Of a DNA stretch of 64,000 nucleotides, positions 1 through 8,722 are shown in pieces (the stretch's first letter is position 1; every line of letters begins with the position of its first letter). The stretch comes from Faecalibacterium sp. I3-3-33 (GTDB taxonomy: Bacteria; Bacillota; Clostridia; Oscillospirales; Ruminococcaceae), in contig NZ_CP094469.1 of assembly GCF_023347295.1 (NCBI RefSeq), positions 2,914,001 to 2,978,000 on the forward strand. The letters are read 5' to 3'. A program made the translations under genes and the position numbers. The notes beneath the pieces were generated by a model. It saw only the letters and a program-made list of their open reading frames with translations. It was not told the DNA's origin and did no database searches.

Positions 1-22
1 CAATATTTTCGAAATATGTGTT

Positions 23-37
23 CTATTTTTTCTGCAT
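23..37 (-). other. Mini-ORF behind a strong RBS (copy 1)
   Basis: A GAGGTGATTCC ribosome-binding sequence is followed by ATG-CAG and a stop codon after two more codons. The same RBS-plus-start block recurs at 10038 (+) and 12332 (-). It may be a leader peptide or the stump of a displaced gene start; the sequence alone does not decide. Confidence 0.35.
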
Positions 38-117
38 TGGAATCACCTCATATCAAGTTTGAATTCATATTCTATGCGTCAAATTGTGACTGATTTCAAT
101 GATTTTTTTGGTGATGA

Positions 118-324
118 CTAAGATGTTTTATTTAGCTCATTTCGTCCGATGCGGTAAATCTTCTTGTCTTGTTCTCCTACTTCAACAATAAGTTCATTTT
201 TATTGTGATGAACTATTACTGGAATATAGCTATCGGAATTTTCCACCATCAAACATGTGACTCCATTCGTCCATTCACTGTTCAATTCCTTTGATAGCAT
301 GGAAATGATTTCTTCTTTCGTCAT
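118..324 (-). CDS. Hypothetical protein, 68 aa
   Basis: A short, acidic, lysine-rich soluble protein without signal peptide or membrane segment. I do not recognise the family. A GGAGG lies about 16 bases before the ATG, further than usual, so the start is uncertain. It sits near the left edge of the mobile region, upstream in transcription of nothing recognisable in the window. Base composition is AT-rich like the cargo genes at 8-14 kb. It could be a minor accessory gene of the element or a remnant. Confidence 0.45.
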   Translation of the reverse strand: MTKEEIISMLSKELNSEWTNGVTCLMVENSDSYIPVIVHHNKNELIVEVGEQDKKIYRIGRNELNKTS

Positions 325-461
325 TTTGATTAATGAATAACCTCCATTTTGTACACTCCCCCAGGAGCTTTTGCTTAGTCAACGTTGCTCACACTGCGTT
401 TGTGACAGCTTTTTTGAAAAAAGTTCAAAATCTTGTCAGCTTTGGACGCTTCAACGAAAAA

Positions 462-500
462 GTGTCCACACATTTGTAAATAATTACAAGCGTGTGGGCA
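462..500 (-). terminator. Terminator behind the decayed anti-sigma gene
   Basis: On the minus strand CCACACGCTTGTA pairs imperfectly with TTTACAAATGTGTGG and is followed by CTTTTT. It lies directly after the anti-sigma fragment, as the related hairpin at 8118-8163 lies after the intact anti-sigma gene. Confidence 0.6.
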
Positions 501-513
501 AAAATTCAGCCAG

Positions 514-663
514 TTAGGAAATGCTCTCTGCAATTTTTAGAATCTCTTCACGCGGTATCTTTCCAATGATCGTATGTGATATGCCATCTTTCTCCCATAC
601 TAGCACATATCTTGTACGGCCTCCGCTATTGTTTGTTCCGAGTGTGGCATCGGCTGTTCCAAC
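514..663 (-). pseudogene. C-terminal remnant of a DUF4367-type anti-sigma protein
   Basis: The minus strand encodes about 49 residues ending at the stop at 514-516. They read VGTADATLGT, then VWEKDGISHTIIG, then IPREEILKIAESIS. This parallels the end of the intact protein at 7421-8116 (VGEADGVLGT, SWEHRGITHTVMG, IPYDEIMKIAEGIR). A stop codon directly upstream of the readable part and the lack of an N-terminus mark it as a broken gene. It is evidence for a second sigma/anti-sigma module that was lost by insertion or deletion at the left side of the element. Confidence 0.75.
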
Positions 664-812
664 TTAACCTCGTTCTAAATAAACCGTCTGGCGGTATCTA
701 ACTGATTAACATTTCAACAAAGAAGCTGTGGTTGGAGCCTCCAATATTGAGCAATCCATTTTCTTTCCACTGCATCATAGGGATAACCGGGATTCCCCAG
801 CATCTCTTTTAT

Positions 813-1253
813 TCAGGATTTTTCTACTGAAATCCGGATTCCAAATCCTCCCTCTGAGTATGCAATGCTTATCCATGTTTCATCTTTTCTTAGCAAAACG
901 CCTGTCGAAACGCTTTCTGAAGCCGATGCCTCTTCAGCGTATCCTAAGGTTTTCAATTGGTCAATATATTTTTGTATTTCTTCTTCAGAGATATTATTAT
1001 AAAAGATTGCATAATACCCAGCATTAGAACCATCCAATATATATTCTATCGTTCCACTTTCCGGCTCACAAATAAGCCTAGTGTATTCATTATCCGGCCA
1101 AACTGAAGTATAAATACATTTTACATCAGACGGATTGGTTCCTCCATGTGTAGCAAATTTTCCCTGACCTGAAAAACGAATGCAAAGAAAGACCAATATC
1201 AAAACTATAAAGGCAACCGCCATACTGCTAAAAAATTCCAATTTCTTATTCAT
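813..1253 (-). CDS. Membrane-anchored hypothetical protein
   Basis: Protein of 146 aa. One hydrophobic segment near residues 8-26 (SMAVAFIVLILVFLCIRF) predicts an N-terminal anchor with the rest outside the cell. The outer part is acidic and mixed. The start at 1253 is chosen because GGAG lies 8 bases upstream; an upstream reading runs into the recombinase gene in another frame. I do not recognise the family. The architecture (short anchor plus roughly 120-residue extracytoplasmic domain) resembles the cargo proteins at 8723-9223 and 11084-11419, so it may belong to the same accessory gene set. Confidence 0.6.
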   Translation of the reverse strand: MNKKLEFFSSMAVAFIVLILVFLCIRFSGQGKFATHGGTNPSDVKCIYTSVWPDNEYTRLICEPESGTIEYILDGSNAGYYAIFYNNISEEEIQKYIDQLKTLGYAEEASASESVSTGVLLRKDETWISIAYSEGGFGIRISVEKS

Positions 1254-1282
1254 TTGGCTTGCTCCATAATTCAAACGTACAA

Positions 1283-1327
1283 AGCCACGATTCTTTTCTT
1301 TCGACTCTAAAGAATCGTGGCTTTTAT
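1283..1327 (-). terminator. Terminator of the serine recombinase gene
   Basis: A near-perfect stem AAGCCACGATTCTTT / AAAGAATCGTGGCTT with T-rich flanks on both strands, about 50 bases after the recombinase stop. It can serve both strands. Confidence 0.75.
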
Positions 1328-1374
1328 ACCCATTATCTGTAGGATAGTTCTCGGAGGTGACTTTTCTGACTTTG

Positions 1375-3000
1375 TTACTCGATGGCATCCAATGGGCCGA
1401 TAAAGCGGTAGAAAATCTGGATTTTCTGGACGTATTCGCCATCGACCTTTTCCGCTCTGGATACCAGAATCTTGTCAATCAGCTGATGCAGAATCTTATA
1501 GTTCAGTTCGGTGATACCAGCGTACTTGCTGACTTCATCAATAAAATCCTGAATCTTGTCCAGCTGATCGTGTTCAGCACGGCCTTCCCGCTCGTACTGC
1601 TCAATCTTCTCGGTCAGTTCAGCCTGTTCTTTGTCGTAGCGATCTGCAAGCATTTGAAAACGTTTCTCCGGGAGAAGTCCCTTTGATACGTCCTCATAAA
1701 GTTTTGCATACAGGTCTTCGATTTCTGCGATTCGTGCTTTACACTGCTTCAAATCCCGTTTGTGCTGCGCCCGGTCAGAGGACACCCGGAGGTGCATCTG
1801 ATTTGCAATCTTCTTCACAAGGGCTTCCCGATTGCTCACAGCGGCCTTTGCGTGTGCCTGAATGTCCGCAAAGACAGCTTCATGCAGAACACGGGCTTCC
1901 AAATTATGCGAGTCACAGGCTTTCGCACCATATTTCCGATAAGTGCTGCAACAATAAAAGGTCTGATCCAGAACACTGTTACGTTTGCGCCTGTGCTCGA
2001 CCTTGACTAACATCGTTCTGCCGCAGTCTGCACAGCGGACGATGCCTTTGAAGATATTGTCGTAGTCGGTCTTATCGCACATAAAACTACTGGAACGGCT
2101 GTAAAGGATTCGCTGCACGTTCTCCCAACGGTCTTGTGGGATGATTGCTTCATGTGTATTCGGAACGATAGCGCGTTCTTCAAACGGAATATAACGCCGC
2201 TTTTTGGATTTCATGGACACGGTGGGCTTGGCTTCGTAGATGATGTGTCCGGCGTAGACTGGGCTGTGCAGAACCTGACTGATATAGGCACTGTCCCAAT
2301 CATACATCTTTTCATCATCAATAAAGCGGCCAAACATCTCTTTCTTGTAGTAACACGGCTTCAAGACTTTTTCATCGTGGAGCCGCTTGGCGATGCGGTG
2401 AAGCCCCAGCCCTTCCTCTGCCATTGAATAGATATACTCAACAACGGGGGCGGTGTTCGGGTCGATCACAAGGTGATTGTGGTCGGCAGGGTCTTTCTGG
2501 TAGCCAAACGGTGCGCCGCTGGAGATATACTTTCCACTTTTCTTGCGTGTCCGAAGGGCACTCTTGATCTTTCGGGAAGTGTCTTTGGCGTACATTTCAT
2601 TGATGATGTTTCGGAACGGGGCAATATCCATCTGAGATTGCTCGTTGGAATCATAACCATCGTTGATTGCAATATAGCGGACACCGTGTTCAGGAAAGAA
2701 GATTTCCATATACGTTCCGGTTTCGATGTGGTTGCGTCCAAGTCGGGACTGGTCTTTGGTAATGACTGTTGCCACCTTTCCTTCCCGGATATCATCCAGA
2801 AGTTCCTGAAAGGCAGGGCGGTCAGAGTTCGTACCGCTGTAACCATCATCAACATAGTACTGGCAATTCCCGAAACCGTTGCGTGTGGCATACTCCATAA
2901 GCATTGACTTTTGAGTGCGGATGCTCAGGCTTTCGCTGTTTGAACCGTCATCTTTTGACAGTCGGCAGTATAAAGCAGTTACTTTTTTGTCCTTTTCCAT
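1375..3000 (-). CDS. Large serine recombinase (TnpX/TndX type)
   Basis: Site-specific DNA recombinase for excision and integration of a mobilisable element. The N-terminal resolvase domain has the motif YCRLSKDD with catalytic Ser15. A recombinase domain follows (about 150-270), then a zinc-ribbon region with CADCGRTM and later CCSTYRKYGAKAC, a coiled coil (about 375-470) and a C-terminal DUF4368-like tail. At 541 aa its length is normal for the family. The ATG at 3000 is preferred because GGAGG lies five bases upstream; an ATG at 3012 overlaps this RBS. The product is known to act on short core sites, but neither end of its element could be fixed here. A small conserved gene (3094-3276) precedes it on the same strand. 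Confidence 0.93.
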   Translation of the reverse strand: MEKDKKVTALYCRLSKDDGSNSESLSIRTQKSMLMEYATRNGFGNCQYYVDDGYSGTNSDRPAFQELLDDIREGKVATVITKDQSRLGRNHIETGTYMEIFFPEHGVRYIAINDGYDSNEQSQMDIAPFRNIINEMYAKDTSRKIKSALRTRKKSGKYISSGAPFGYQKDPADHNHLVIDPNTAPVVEYIYSMAEEGLGLHRIAKRLHDEKVLKPCYYKKEMFGRFIDDEKMYDWDSAYISQVLHSPVYAGHIIYEAKPTVSMKSKKRRYIPFEERAIVPNTHEAIIPQDRWENVQRILYSRSSSFMCDKTDYDNIFKGIVRCADCGRTMLVKVEHRRKRNSVLDQTFYCCSTYRKYGAKACDSHNLEARVLHEAVFADIQAHAKAAVSNREALVKKIANQMHLRVSSDRAQHKRDLKQCKARIAEIEDLYAKLYEDVSKGLLPEKRFQMLADRYDKEQAELTEKIEQYEREGRAEHDQLDKIQDFIDEVSKYAGITELNYKILHQLIDKILVSRAEKVDGEYVQKIQIFYRFIGPLDAIE

Positions 3001-3093
3001 GTGTACCTCCATAATGGAAAAGAGACCTCATCAATCACATTGTAGCGGATACTGCGTGACGATGCAAGCCCTTTTCCGCAGTAAAACGTCCAA

Positions 3094-3276
3094 TTAGCCA
3101 GCGGCGAGATACGATTCGGCAGTTTTACGAATTTCTTCTTCCACAAGCCGCTGAAAAAGCGTATTCATCGGCACATTGCCGATATAATGGCGTTCCACGA
3201 TCAGGCGCACGGACTTCGGACTTCTCGGCGCACGTTTGCGTGTGGTGGGCTTCTTCTCAGATTTTTCTTTGTTCAA
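3094..3276 (-). CDS. Small basic protein upstream of the serine recombinase
   Basis: Protein of 60 aa, basic at the N-terminus (KKPTTRKRAPRSPKS) and amphipathic-helical after that, ending FQRLVEEEIRKTAESYLAAG. It starts with TTG at 3274-3276, supported by GAGGAGG seven bases upstream; no ATG fits. It lies about 90 bases before the recombinase gene on the same strand, a common arrangement for short accessory genes in clostridial serine-recombinase elements. A DNA-binding or recombination-directing role is plausible but is inference from location and charge only. Confidence 0.65.
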   Translation of the reverse strand: MNKEKSEKKPTTRKRAPRSPKSVRLIVERHYIGNVPMNTLFQRLVEEEIRKTAESYLAAG

Positions 3277-3499
3277 GGGCAGACCTCCTCATTCATGTGG
3301 TGCAAATACGGAAAGGAATGGATGGATTCTATTCGTTTTTCTCTTTTTGTTTTATTACGTTGGTTAGGTGAAAGTTTTCTTCGATACAGTCTTAAAGGCT
3401 GCTATACTGCATAGGAAAAATATCTTTTGCAGATGCCATTAAGAATCTGCATCACAGAATCGTGATTTTGGCGGTTCTTGAATCGTGAAAAACGCAGAA

Positions 3500-3730
3500 C
3501 TATTCAACATTTGGAATTTTCACAAAGATGTGATTGGGCGAAGAAAACCGCGTTCGTCTGCGCTCAATCAATCCCGCAGCGTCCAATTCCTTAAGCGCAC
3601 TGGAAACACTGACAGTGCTGCGCCCTAGCTGCTCAGCCAAAGAGCAAATCGTAAAAATGACAAACACGAATCCACGTTCATCTATCCAGAGATTTTTCTG
3701 CGAGAGTGTGGCACGGTCGAGTAGCAACAC
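3500..3730 (-). pseudogene. Fragment of a RepA_N-type replication initiator
   Basis: The 76 residues MLLLDRATLSQKN, DERGFVFVIFTI and ALKELDAAGLIERRR match the N-terminal region of replication initiators of the RepA_N type found in Clostridia elements. These proteins normally continue with a winged-helix DNA-binding part and a long C-terminal domain, which is missing here. A stop codon sits immediately upstream of the GTG at 3728-3730, where the parent protein would have more residues. I read it as a truncated relic of a replicon. The hairpin repeats at 4153-4400 lie beyond its start. Confidence 0.6.
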
Positions 3731-4637
3731 TTAAGTCATTTTTGCAGTCTGACTCAGGTCAAGTTCCAAAAGGAAGCATGGGTATGGGAGAAACGGCGGC
3801 AGCGGAGTTTGCGTGGTAAGATATTCTGAAATGTTGATCACCTCCAGCTGAAGCAGAAATCAGGAACAAAGAGTATGTAACGAGAATTGGAGGGTTCCAA
3901 TTCTCCAGTCGCAGAAAAGCACGAAACAAGTGCTCAACTGCGTTAATAAGTTAAGGTCTCCCATATTGGTCCTCGACTTCCCTAGGAGTGGGGAATCGTC
4001 CGGCGGCGGGCTTGCACCGCACCATTGGCATTTCAGCCACCCCGTCTTCGTTATGACCGGGCTGCGAGTTACAGAAGTACCTTTTGTGAAGTACCGGACG
4101 ATTGAACTATTCACTTGTCAAGGAACATATGGAAGATTTCTGGACTTTGACGGACGAAAAACATCCTTCTACTTGGTAGCCGATGAAAAAGGCCATTTCG
4201 TAGCATTGCAAGCAATTTTGTAAACAAAACGTCATAATAGTCCGAGAATGGTCTTGAAAAAGATGCCCTACACTTGGTAGGCATCGAGAACGCCTGTTTC
4301 GTAGCATTGGTGAGAAACTTGTAATTGAATTGTAATTCTTGAGACCAAATCTCCGCTTTTGAAAAAATCCTCTCAATAGGTAGGCAACGAAAACAGCCCA
4401 AAGACAACCATCTTTTTGAGAATTAACAAAAAGGTCACAAATGACCGGCTTTCAAAGAGGCGCTTCTACTATTAACAGAAAAAGTGGCCTAAAATGGGGG
4501 GTGTTGGAGAAAATTTCTGCCTTAAAAGTACGCCTCTACTCACTAGCCAGCGAGAATAGCCAAAAGCCAGCAAAAAACAAATGAATTATGTACTTCTGCC
4601 ACTGATTGCAACGGCATATCGGTGACAGAAAGATCGT
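3731..4637. other. Gene-poor stretch, decayed replicon region
   Basis: No convincing gene lies here. Short frames exist at 3860-4114 and 4107-4407 but lack ribosome-binding sites and family signals. The notable content is three hairpin-containing repeats at 4153-4400. The rest (4401-4637) shows nothing recognisable. Confidence 0.5.
4153..4400. repeat. Three degenerate repeats with a period of 101-103 bases
   Basis: Copies centre on GGTAG at 4175, 4276 and 4379. Each has GAAAAA upstream and GATGAAAA, CATCGAGAAC or CAACGAAAAC downstream. Copies 1 and 2 share TTTCGTAGCATTG. In copy 2 GATGCCCTAC pairs with GTAGGCATC around ACTTG; copy 1 keeps CATC..CTAC/GTAG..GATG. They lie beside a replication-initiator relic and may be old iterons, but that is inference. 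Confidence 0.55.
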
Positions 4638-6221
4638 TTAGAGCGATTCTTCGCGGTTTGGGGTGGTAGAAATCGTTTTGTAGTTGGACTTTTTCTGCTG
4701 AAGCTGCTCCAGCTGTTTCAGCACCGATTCCTTCTCCGGGGGCTTGCCGCCCGGTGTGGAAAGCTGCTGCTTATTCAGCACCATGTCGATATACTTGCGG
4801 ATATTTTTCAGGGCAGAGACATCCGGCTGCAAGGTTTCCAGTTTGGTACGCAGTTCTGCGCTGCCGGATTGCAGCGCAGAAAATTCGGCATCCAATGCCG
4901 AAAAATCTACCGCTGTGCTGCCGTTCAGTTTCATCAGAGTGCGGACAGCTTTATTAAAGGTGTCCAGCTCCTCTTTGTGCTGGGCGGCATAAGCGTCCTT
5001 GGTCAACTTGAAGTTCTTCTTGATAAAGGTGTCGTGGATGGGCTTCAGCTTGGCATGGGCGGCGGCAGCATCCTTGATCTGGGCGATTGCCCGCATACGG
5101 TTTTCGTTCTGCTTCAACTGCCTACGGAGAGGGGCGGCGGTCTGGTTCAGGTTAGAAATTGCGGTATCCAGATCCTCGATGGTGTTCAGAGAATGGGCTT
5201 TCAGATAGTCCACCGCCCGTTTGACTTCCTCAAAGTCTCGGACAGTGCATTTCAGTTTTGCCTTGCCAGACCAATCGCTGCGCTGCTCGTTGCGGAGGTT
5301 GAAGTAATCCACCAGCAGGTCGGACAGCATTGGCTCCTTGGCTTGTTCCAGTGCATCCAAAAGAATCTGCTTCTTTTCATTCAGGTCTGCGATCCAGCGT
5401 TGCAGCCCACGAATCGCACTGCGGATGGACTGCATCAGGCTATTGGCGGCGCGAATATCCCGGTTCAGGTTGCCGAGAAAAGTTTCCACTCCACGCTTTT
5501 CCATCTGGTGTGCGGCGGGACCGAGATGCACGGTCGGTATCTGCTGGATGCCCTGTCGCTCAAAGGAGCGCAGGTCAACACGTTCCGGGCGGCCAGCCGC
5601 TTCCAAATAGCGGTTGGTAATGGTCTCCCAGCCATGCCGCCAGACCTCGGCATACTTCTGGTCGTTCCAGTCCACCGTGTTTTCCTTGTGGCACTTCCAG
5701 TTGCCGGAAGCGAGCCGGATGCGCTCACCGTTCTCGTCAAGGTCGTACACCTTTCTGGCTTTCGGGAGCCACTTGCCGTGTTCATCTATTGCCCGGAGCG
5801 TCAGCAGAATGTGAGCGTGTGGGTTTCCATCTCCCTTGTCGTGGATGGCAAAGTCGGCAATCATCCCTTTGGAAACAAACTGCTCCTGACAAAACTCTTT
5901 TATCATGGACAAATACTGCTCCTTCGGCACCTCCACCGGGAACGCCAGCACGATGCGCCGGGCAAGCTGGGAGTTCCACTGGTTCTCCACAGCTTCTACG
6001 GCGTTCCAGAGGGTCGCCCGGTCTGCATATCCGGGCGGCGCATAGGATGGCAGCATGATCTCAGCGTGGACAAGCTCTTTCTTCTTGTTGTAGAATTTTG
6101 TTCTCTGGTCGTACTCGCTGAACAGCCGTTCGCCGCTTTGGTAAGCGGCCCCGGCAACAGCGGACTGCCCTTGGCTGCGCTTGACGATGGTAATTTTGAA
6201 ATGCGGACACGGAATAGGCAT
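4638..6221 (-). CDS. MobA/MobL family relaxase (MobQ)
   Basis: Conjugative relaxase of 527 aa that would nick the element's transfer origin and pilot the strand. The N-terminus has the family start HFKITIVKRSQGQSAVAGAAY, the tyrosine region at about 27-37, and the metal-binding HxH at His135/His137 (GNPHAHILLTLRA) with His127 upstream. After about residue 260 the protein becomes helical and coiled-coil. The start at 6221 is chosen because the family begins at this point; a GGGGGTG lies just before the ATG and upstream residues do not fit the family. The DUF3847 gene at 6485-6808 precedes it. No type IV coupling protein is in the window, so it probably needs a helper conjugation system. Confidence 0.92.
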   Translation of the reverse strand: MPIPCPHFKITIVKRSQGQSAVAGAAYQSGERLFSEYDQRTKFYNKKKELVHAEIMLPSYAPPGYADRATLWNAVEAVENQWNSQLARRIVLAFPVEVPKEQYLSMIKEFCQEQFVSKGMIADFAIHDKGDGNPHAHILLTLRAIDEHGKWLPKARKVYDLDENGERIRLASGNWKCHKENTVDWNDQKYAEVWRHGWETITNRYLEAAGRPERVDLRSFERQGIQQIPTVHLGPAAHQMEKRGVETFLGNLNRDIRAANSLMQSIRSAIRGLQRWIADLNEKKQILLDALEQAKEPMLSDLLVDYFNLRNEQRSDWSGKAKLKCTVRDFEEVKRAVDYLKAHSLNTIEDLDTAISNLNQTAAPLRRQLKQNENRMRAIAQIKDAAAAHAKLKPIHDTFIKKNFKLTKDAYAAQHKEELDTFNKAVRTLMKLNGSTAVDFSALDAEFSALQSGSAELRTKLETLQPDVSALKNIRKYIDMVLNKQQLSTPGGKPPEKESVLKQLEQLQQKKSNYKTISTTPNREESL

Positions 6222-6484
6222 CACCCCCAAACAAAAAGACCGCCCAGCAAGATTGCTCTTGGTGAACGGTCTGGAATTGTATTCGGTTTTGCTCGCCGCC
6301 TTAGAACGGAGTGCCATGCGCTTCGATCTCAGGCGGGAGCCGCAAAAGGATAGCTGCAAAGCAGCGCAAGGAAAATGCAGTTTTCCTTGGGATGGAATCG
6401 GGCTGGCGCACAAACGCCAGCTTCGATTTCATCGAGCCGTCTGCAAGACCGCAATTTCACCGGAACGGTGTATAATTGCGCCCT

Positions 6485-6808
6485 TTATTCTAAAGGGTGC
6501 GGAACGCTGCGGCTTTCGTGCAGGTCGTGAATCATCTTTGCAAGAGCCAGCGCAACTTCCGGCTGACGGAACGCAATTTTCAGCAGCTCCATCACCTGAT
6601 CGTTGGTGAGTTCTTCCGGCGCAATCAGAAAACTTTCCAGCATTCCGGCACGGGTACACAGCCGATGCACACGGGCCTTGCGGGTCAGCTCCGGTATCTG
6701 GTGTTCCAGAATTTTCTCCCGGTGCTGGTAGTAGCGCAGCTGCTGTTCTGCTTTGGCTTTCTCGCTGCGGAGATAGGCGAGATCGGTTTTCGGTTGGGTC
6801 AATGGCAT
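6485..6808 (-). CDS. DUF3847-type small mobilisation-associated protein
   Basis: Protein of 107 aa rich in Lys, Glu and Arg, helical (LRSEKAKAEQQLRYYQHREK), followed by a short C-terminal part (MELLKIAFRQPEVALALAKM). It resembles the DUF3847 family regularly encoded beside MobA/MobL relaxases in Firmicutes elements. Start at 6808: AAGGAG lies five bases upstream of the ATG. It precedes the relaxase on the same strand with about 260 bases between, so a common transcript is likely. A role as a relaxosome accessory protein is inferred from location. Confidence 0.75.
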   Translation of the reverse strand: MPLTQPKTDLAYLRSEKAKAEQQLRYYQHREKILEHQIPELTRKARVHRLCTRAGMLESFLIAPEELTNDQVMELLKIAFRQPEVALALAKMIHDLHESRSVPHPLE

Positions 6809-6897
6809 CACGCTCCTTTTCAAAAGTTGGTTGTATTCGACATTTTTATTGGTTCGTGGTACACTACACACAATCAATGTGAATAGAGGTGACTGCG

Positions 6898-7428
6898 TTG
6901 CTTGCGTTATATCTAAGTGTGCTTGATGATCGAAACTTTGAAGAAGATTTTACCGAGGTGTACAATACATACAAACGGCTGGTTCACCATACCGCTTACA
7001 AAATCATGGATGATTCGTATCTGGCAGAGGATGTGCTACAAGAGGTATTTTTGTACGTTGCAAAAAATTTTTCTAAAATTCATCGAGAAAACTGTCACGA
7101 ACTCGCTGCTTATCTCGTTAGTTGTAGTAGAAGCCGTGCATATGATATGCTTCGCAAACAACGAGAAGAATTGCTGGAAGATGTCCCAAACGAACCAGAT
7201 GCCGCTCCGGTGCCGGATGATGCAGCAGTTAGCACCGATAACATTGAACGTCTAACAGAACTGATTGGCCAAATGAAACCGATGTACCGTGATCCGCTAC
7301 GCCTTTTGGCAATGGGATATACAAACCGTGAGATTGCAAAATCGCTGGGATTAACGGATGAAGTGGTACGAACACGGCTCTTTCGAGGACGAAAACTATT
7401 ATGGAAGGAGATGAACAGCCATGAGTGA
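6898..7428 (+). CDS. ECF-like sigma-70 family sigma factor
   Basis: Protein of 176 aa with sigma region 2 (VYNTYKRLVHHTAYKIMDD, AEDVLQEVFLYVAKNF) and region 4 (MGYTNREIAKSLGLTDEVVR), which recognise -10 and -35 elements. The TTG at 6898 is the best start: AGAGGTG lies 5 bases upstream and the protein then begins MLALYLS, as in related clostridial sigma factors. A GTG at 6889 overlaps the RBS itself. The stop overlaps the start of the anti-sigma gene by 8 bases, so the pair is translated together. It is divergent from the relaxase operon and may control cargo genes downstream, which is inference. Confidence 0.88.
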   Translation: MLALYLSVLDDRNFEEDFTEVYNTYKRLVHHTAYKIMDDSYLAEDVLQEVFLYVAKNFSKIHRENCHELAAYLVSCSRSRAYDMLRKQREELLEDVPNEPDAAPVPDDAAVSTDNIERLTELIGQMKPMYRDPLRLLAMGYTNREIAKSLGLTDEVVRTRLFRGRKLLWKEMNSHE

Positions 7429-8116
7429 GCGGACAGACATTTCATTTGATGCGGCTTTGATGATGGCACTTCGTGCAGATGCGCAAAGAGAACTGGATTC
7501 GCTTCCAACGCCAAAGCAGTTTGAGGAAATCCACCCAGATACGTCCCAATGGGACGAACGAATGACAGAGGCCTTAAAGAAGAAAAAGCACCACCCAGTG
7601 TTGAAACGAGTACTAATTGCGGCATTGACACTCGTAATGCTGACGGTTGGTGCTCTTGCGGTCAGCGCTGATTTCCGCAGGGCAGTCTATACGATGATTC
7701 AAAAATTTCTGCCCATTGAGATGCAGCTGACTTATCAGGTGGATGGCGAACCGCTGGAGTGGCTCCCGGATGGATACAGCGACCATTATGTGCCGAACGG
7801 CTTTGAAATGGACGATGTGCAGAAATTTGAGCGAGCAGAAAACTTTTTACATGTTTACTCGTCAAAAGAAACAGAGGAAAGCTACACAGTCCGTTGCTCA
7901 ATTATCCAGCCAGGGCAGCAGTCCCTGTTTGATAATGAGCATACAGTGTACGAAACCGTAAAGGTCGGAGAAGCAGATGGTGTACTTGGAACCAGTACGG
8001 ATGAACATGGAAAGAATGTTTATACTCTAAGTTGGGAACATCGGGGGATTACACATACCGTTATGGGAAACATTCCATACGATGAGATTATGAAAATTGC
8101 GGAAGGTATCCGTTAA
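7421..8116 (+). CDS. Membrane anti-sigma protein with DUF4367 domain
   Basis: Protein of 231 aa. Residues 1-60 form a charged cytoplasmic part, 62-83 a single membrane span (VLIAALTLVMLTVGALAVSA), and the remainder an extracytoplasmic DUF4367-like domain (WLPDGYSDHYVP to IPYDEIMKIAEGIR). This is the usual plan of an ECF anti-sigma regulator that senses something outside the cell. It overlaps the sigma gene by 8 bases. A terminator follows at 8118-8163. A decayed second copy of its C-terminus lies at 514-663, with a matching terminator. Confidence 0.85.
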   Translation: MSERTDISFDAALMMALRADAQRELDSLPTPKQFEEIHPDTSQWDERMTEALKKKKHHPVLKRVLIAALTLVMLTVGALAVSADFRRAVYTMIQKFLPIEMQLTYQVDGEPLEWLPDGYSDHYVPNGFEMDDVQKFERAENFLHVYSSKETEESYTVRCSIIQPGQQSLFDNEHTVYETVKVGEADGVLGTSTDEHGKNVYTLSWEHRGITHTVMGNIPYDEIMKIAEGIR

Positions 8117-8117
8117 G

Positions 8118-8163
8118 AAAGCTGGACACTTGTGAGAGTTCACAAATGTCTGGCTTTCTTTTT
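8118..8163 (+). terminator. Terminator of the sigma/anti-sigma operon
   Basis: AAAGCTGGACACTTGTGA pairs with TTCACAAATGTCTGGCTTT and is followed by CTTTTTG. The core TTGTGAGAGTTCACAAA recurs at about 12478 without the gene in front. Confidence 0.8.
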
Positions 8164-8287
8164 GTCTGAACTTACAAAGATGGAAAATTTGAAAAATTTT
8201 CTCCTGAAAATTGAAACGAAGCGAATGCGAATTGCGTTGATTATACAAAGGCTCTTGATGGGAGCAAAAAAACGGAGGTGTATGTCT

Positions 8288-8674
8288 ATGTCGAAAAAGC
8301 GTTTGTTGTCCATTGTTGTTTCAGCGGTGATTCTCTTGAGCTTTGCCTGCACCGCAATGGCCGCTGAAAAGTCTGAACGGTATGTAGGCGATAGTACGGT
8401 CAACGGATCTATTTACCAAACATACTATCAGGTTGATGCCCAGACTCGAACTGGAGTAAAGAAAATCAGCGTTTCAGGCGTTCTCTATGAAAAGGGGACA
8501 ATTGGAACATGGCAAAAAGTAAGTAGCTGCTCAAACAGCAGCACGACCTCAACCTGCATGGTGAGCAGTAGCTTTAACACTAAGCCCGGAAAATCTTATA
8601 GGCTTGAGTATTCTGCGACCTTTAGCTATTCCGATGGACGGAGCGAAACCATTACCGGAAGTACCAGTAGATAA
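8288..8674 (+). CDS. Small secreted protein (cargo)
   Basis: Protein of 128 aa with a Sec signal peptide (MSKKRLLSIVVSAVILL, cleavage expected after AMA at about 25). The mature part is about 100 residues, rich in Ser, Thr and Tyr, probably beta-rich, with two cysteines ten residues apart (SSCSNSSTTSTCM). Start 8288 is preferred because GGAGG lies 9 bases upstream; an in-frame ATG at 8282 is only 3 bases from it. I do not recognise the family. It opens a run of five secreted or membrane genes on the plus strand ending at 11419. It could be a small toxin-like or surface protein, but nothing in the sequence proves this. Confidence 0.7.
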   Translation: MSKKRLLSIVVSAVILLSFACTAMAAEKSERYVGDSTVNGSIYQTYYQVDAQTRTGVKKISVSGVLYEKGTIGTWQKVSSCSNSSTTSTCMVSSSFNTKPGKSYRLEYSATFSYSDGRSETITGSTSR

Positions 8675-8722
8675 GTGGAGTTTGTTATATATTTCAGCAA
8701 GTTAGAAAGGTGTGAGGTAATT

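Noticed and set aside
3860..4114. 84-aa open frame
   Set aside because: No RBS, no family signal, composition unlike a protein; the region is a decayed replicon.
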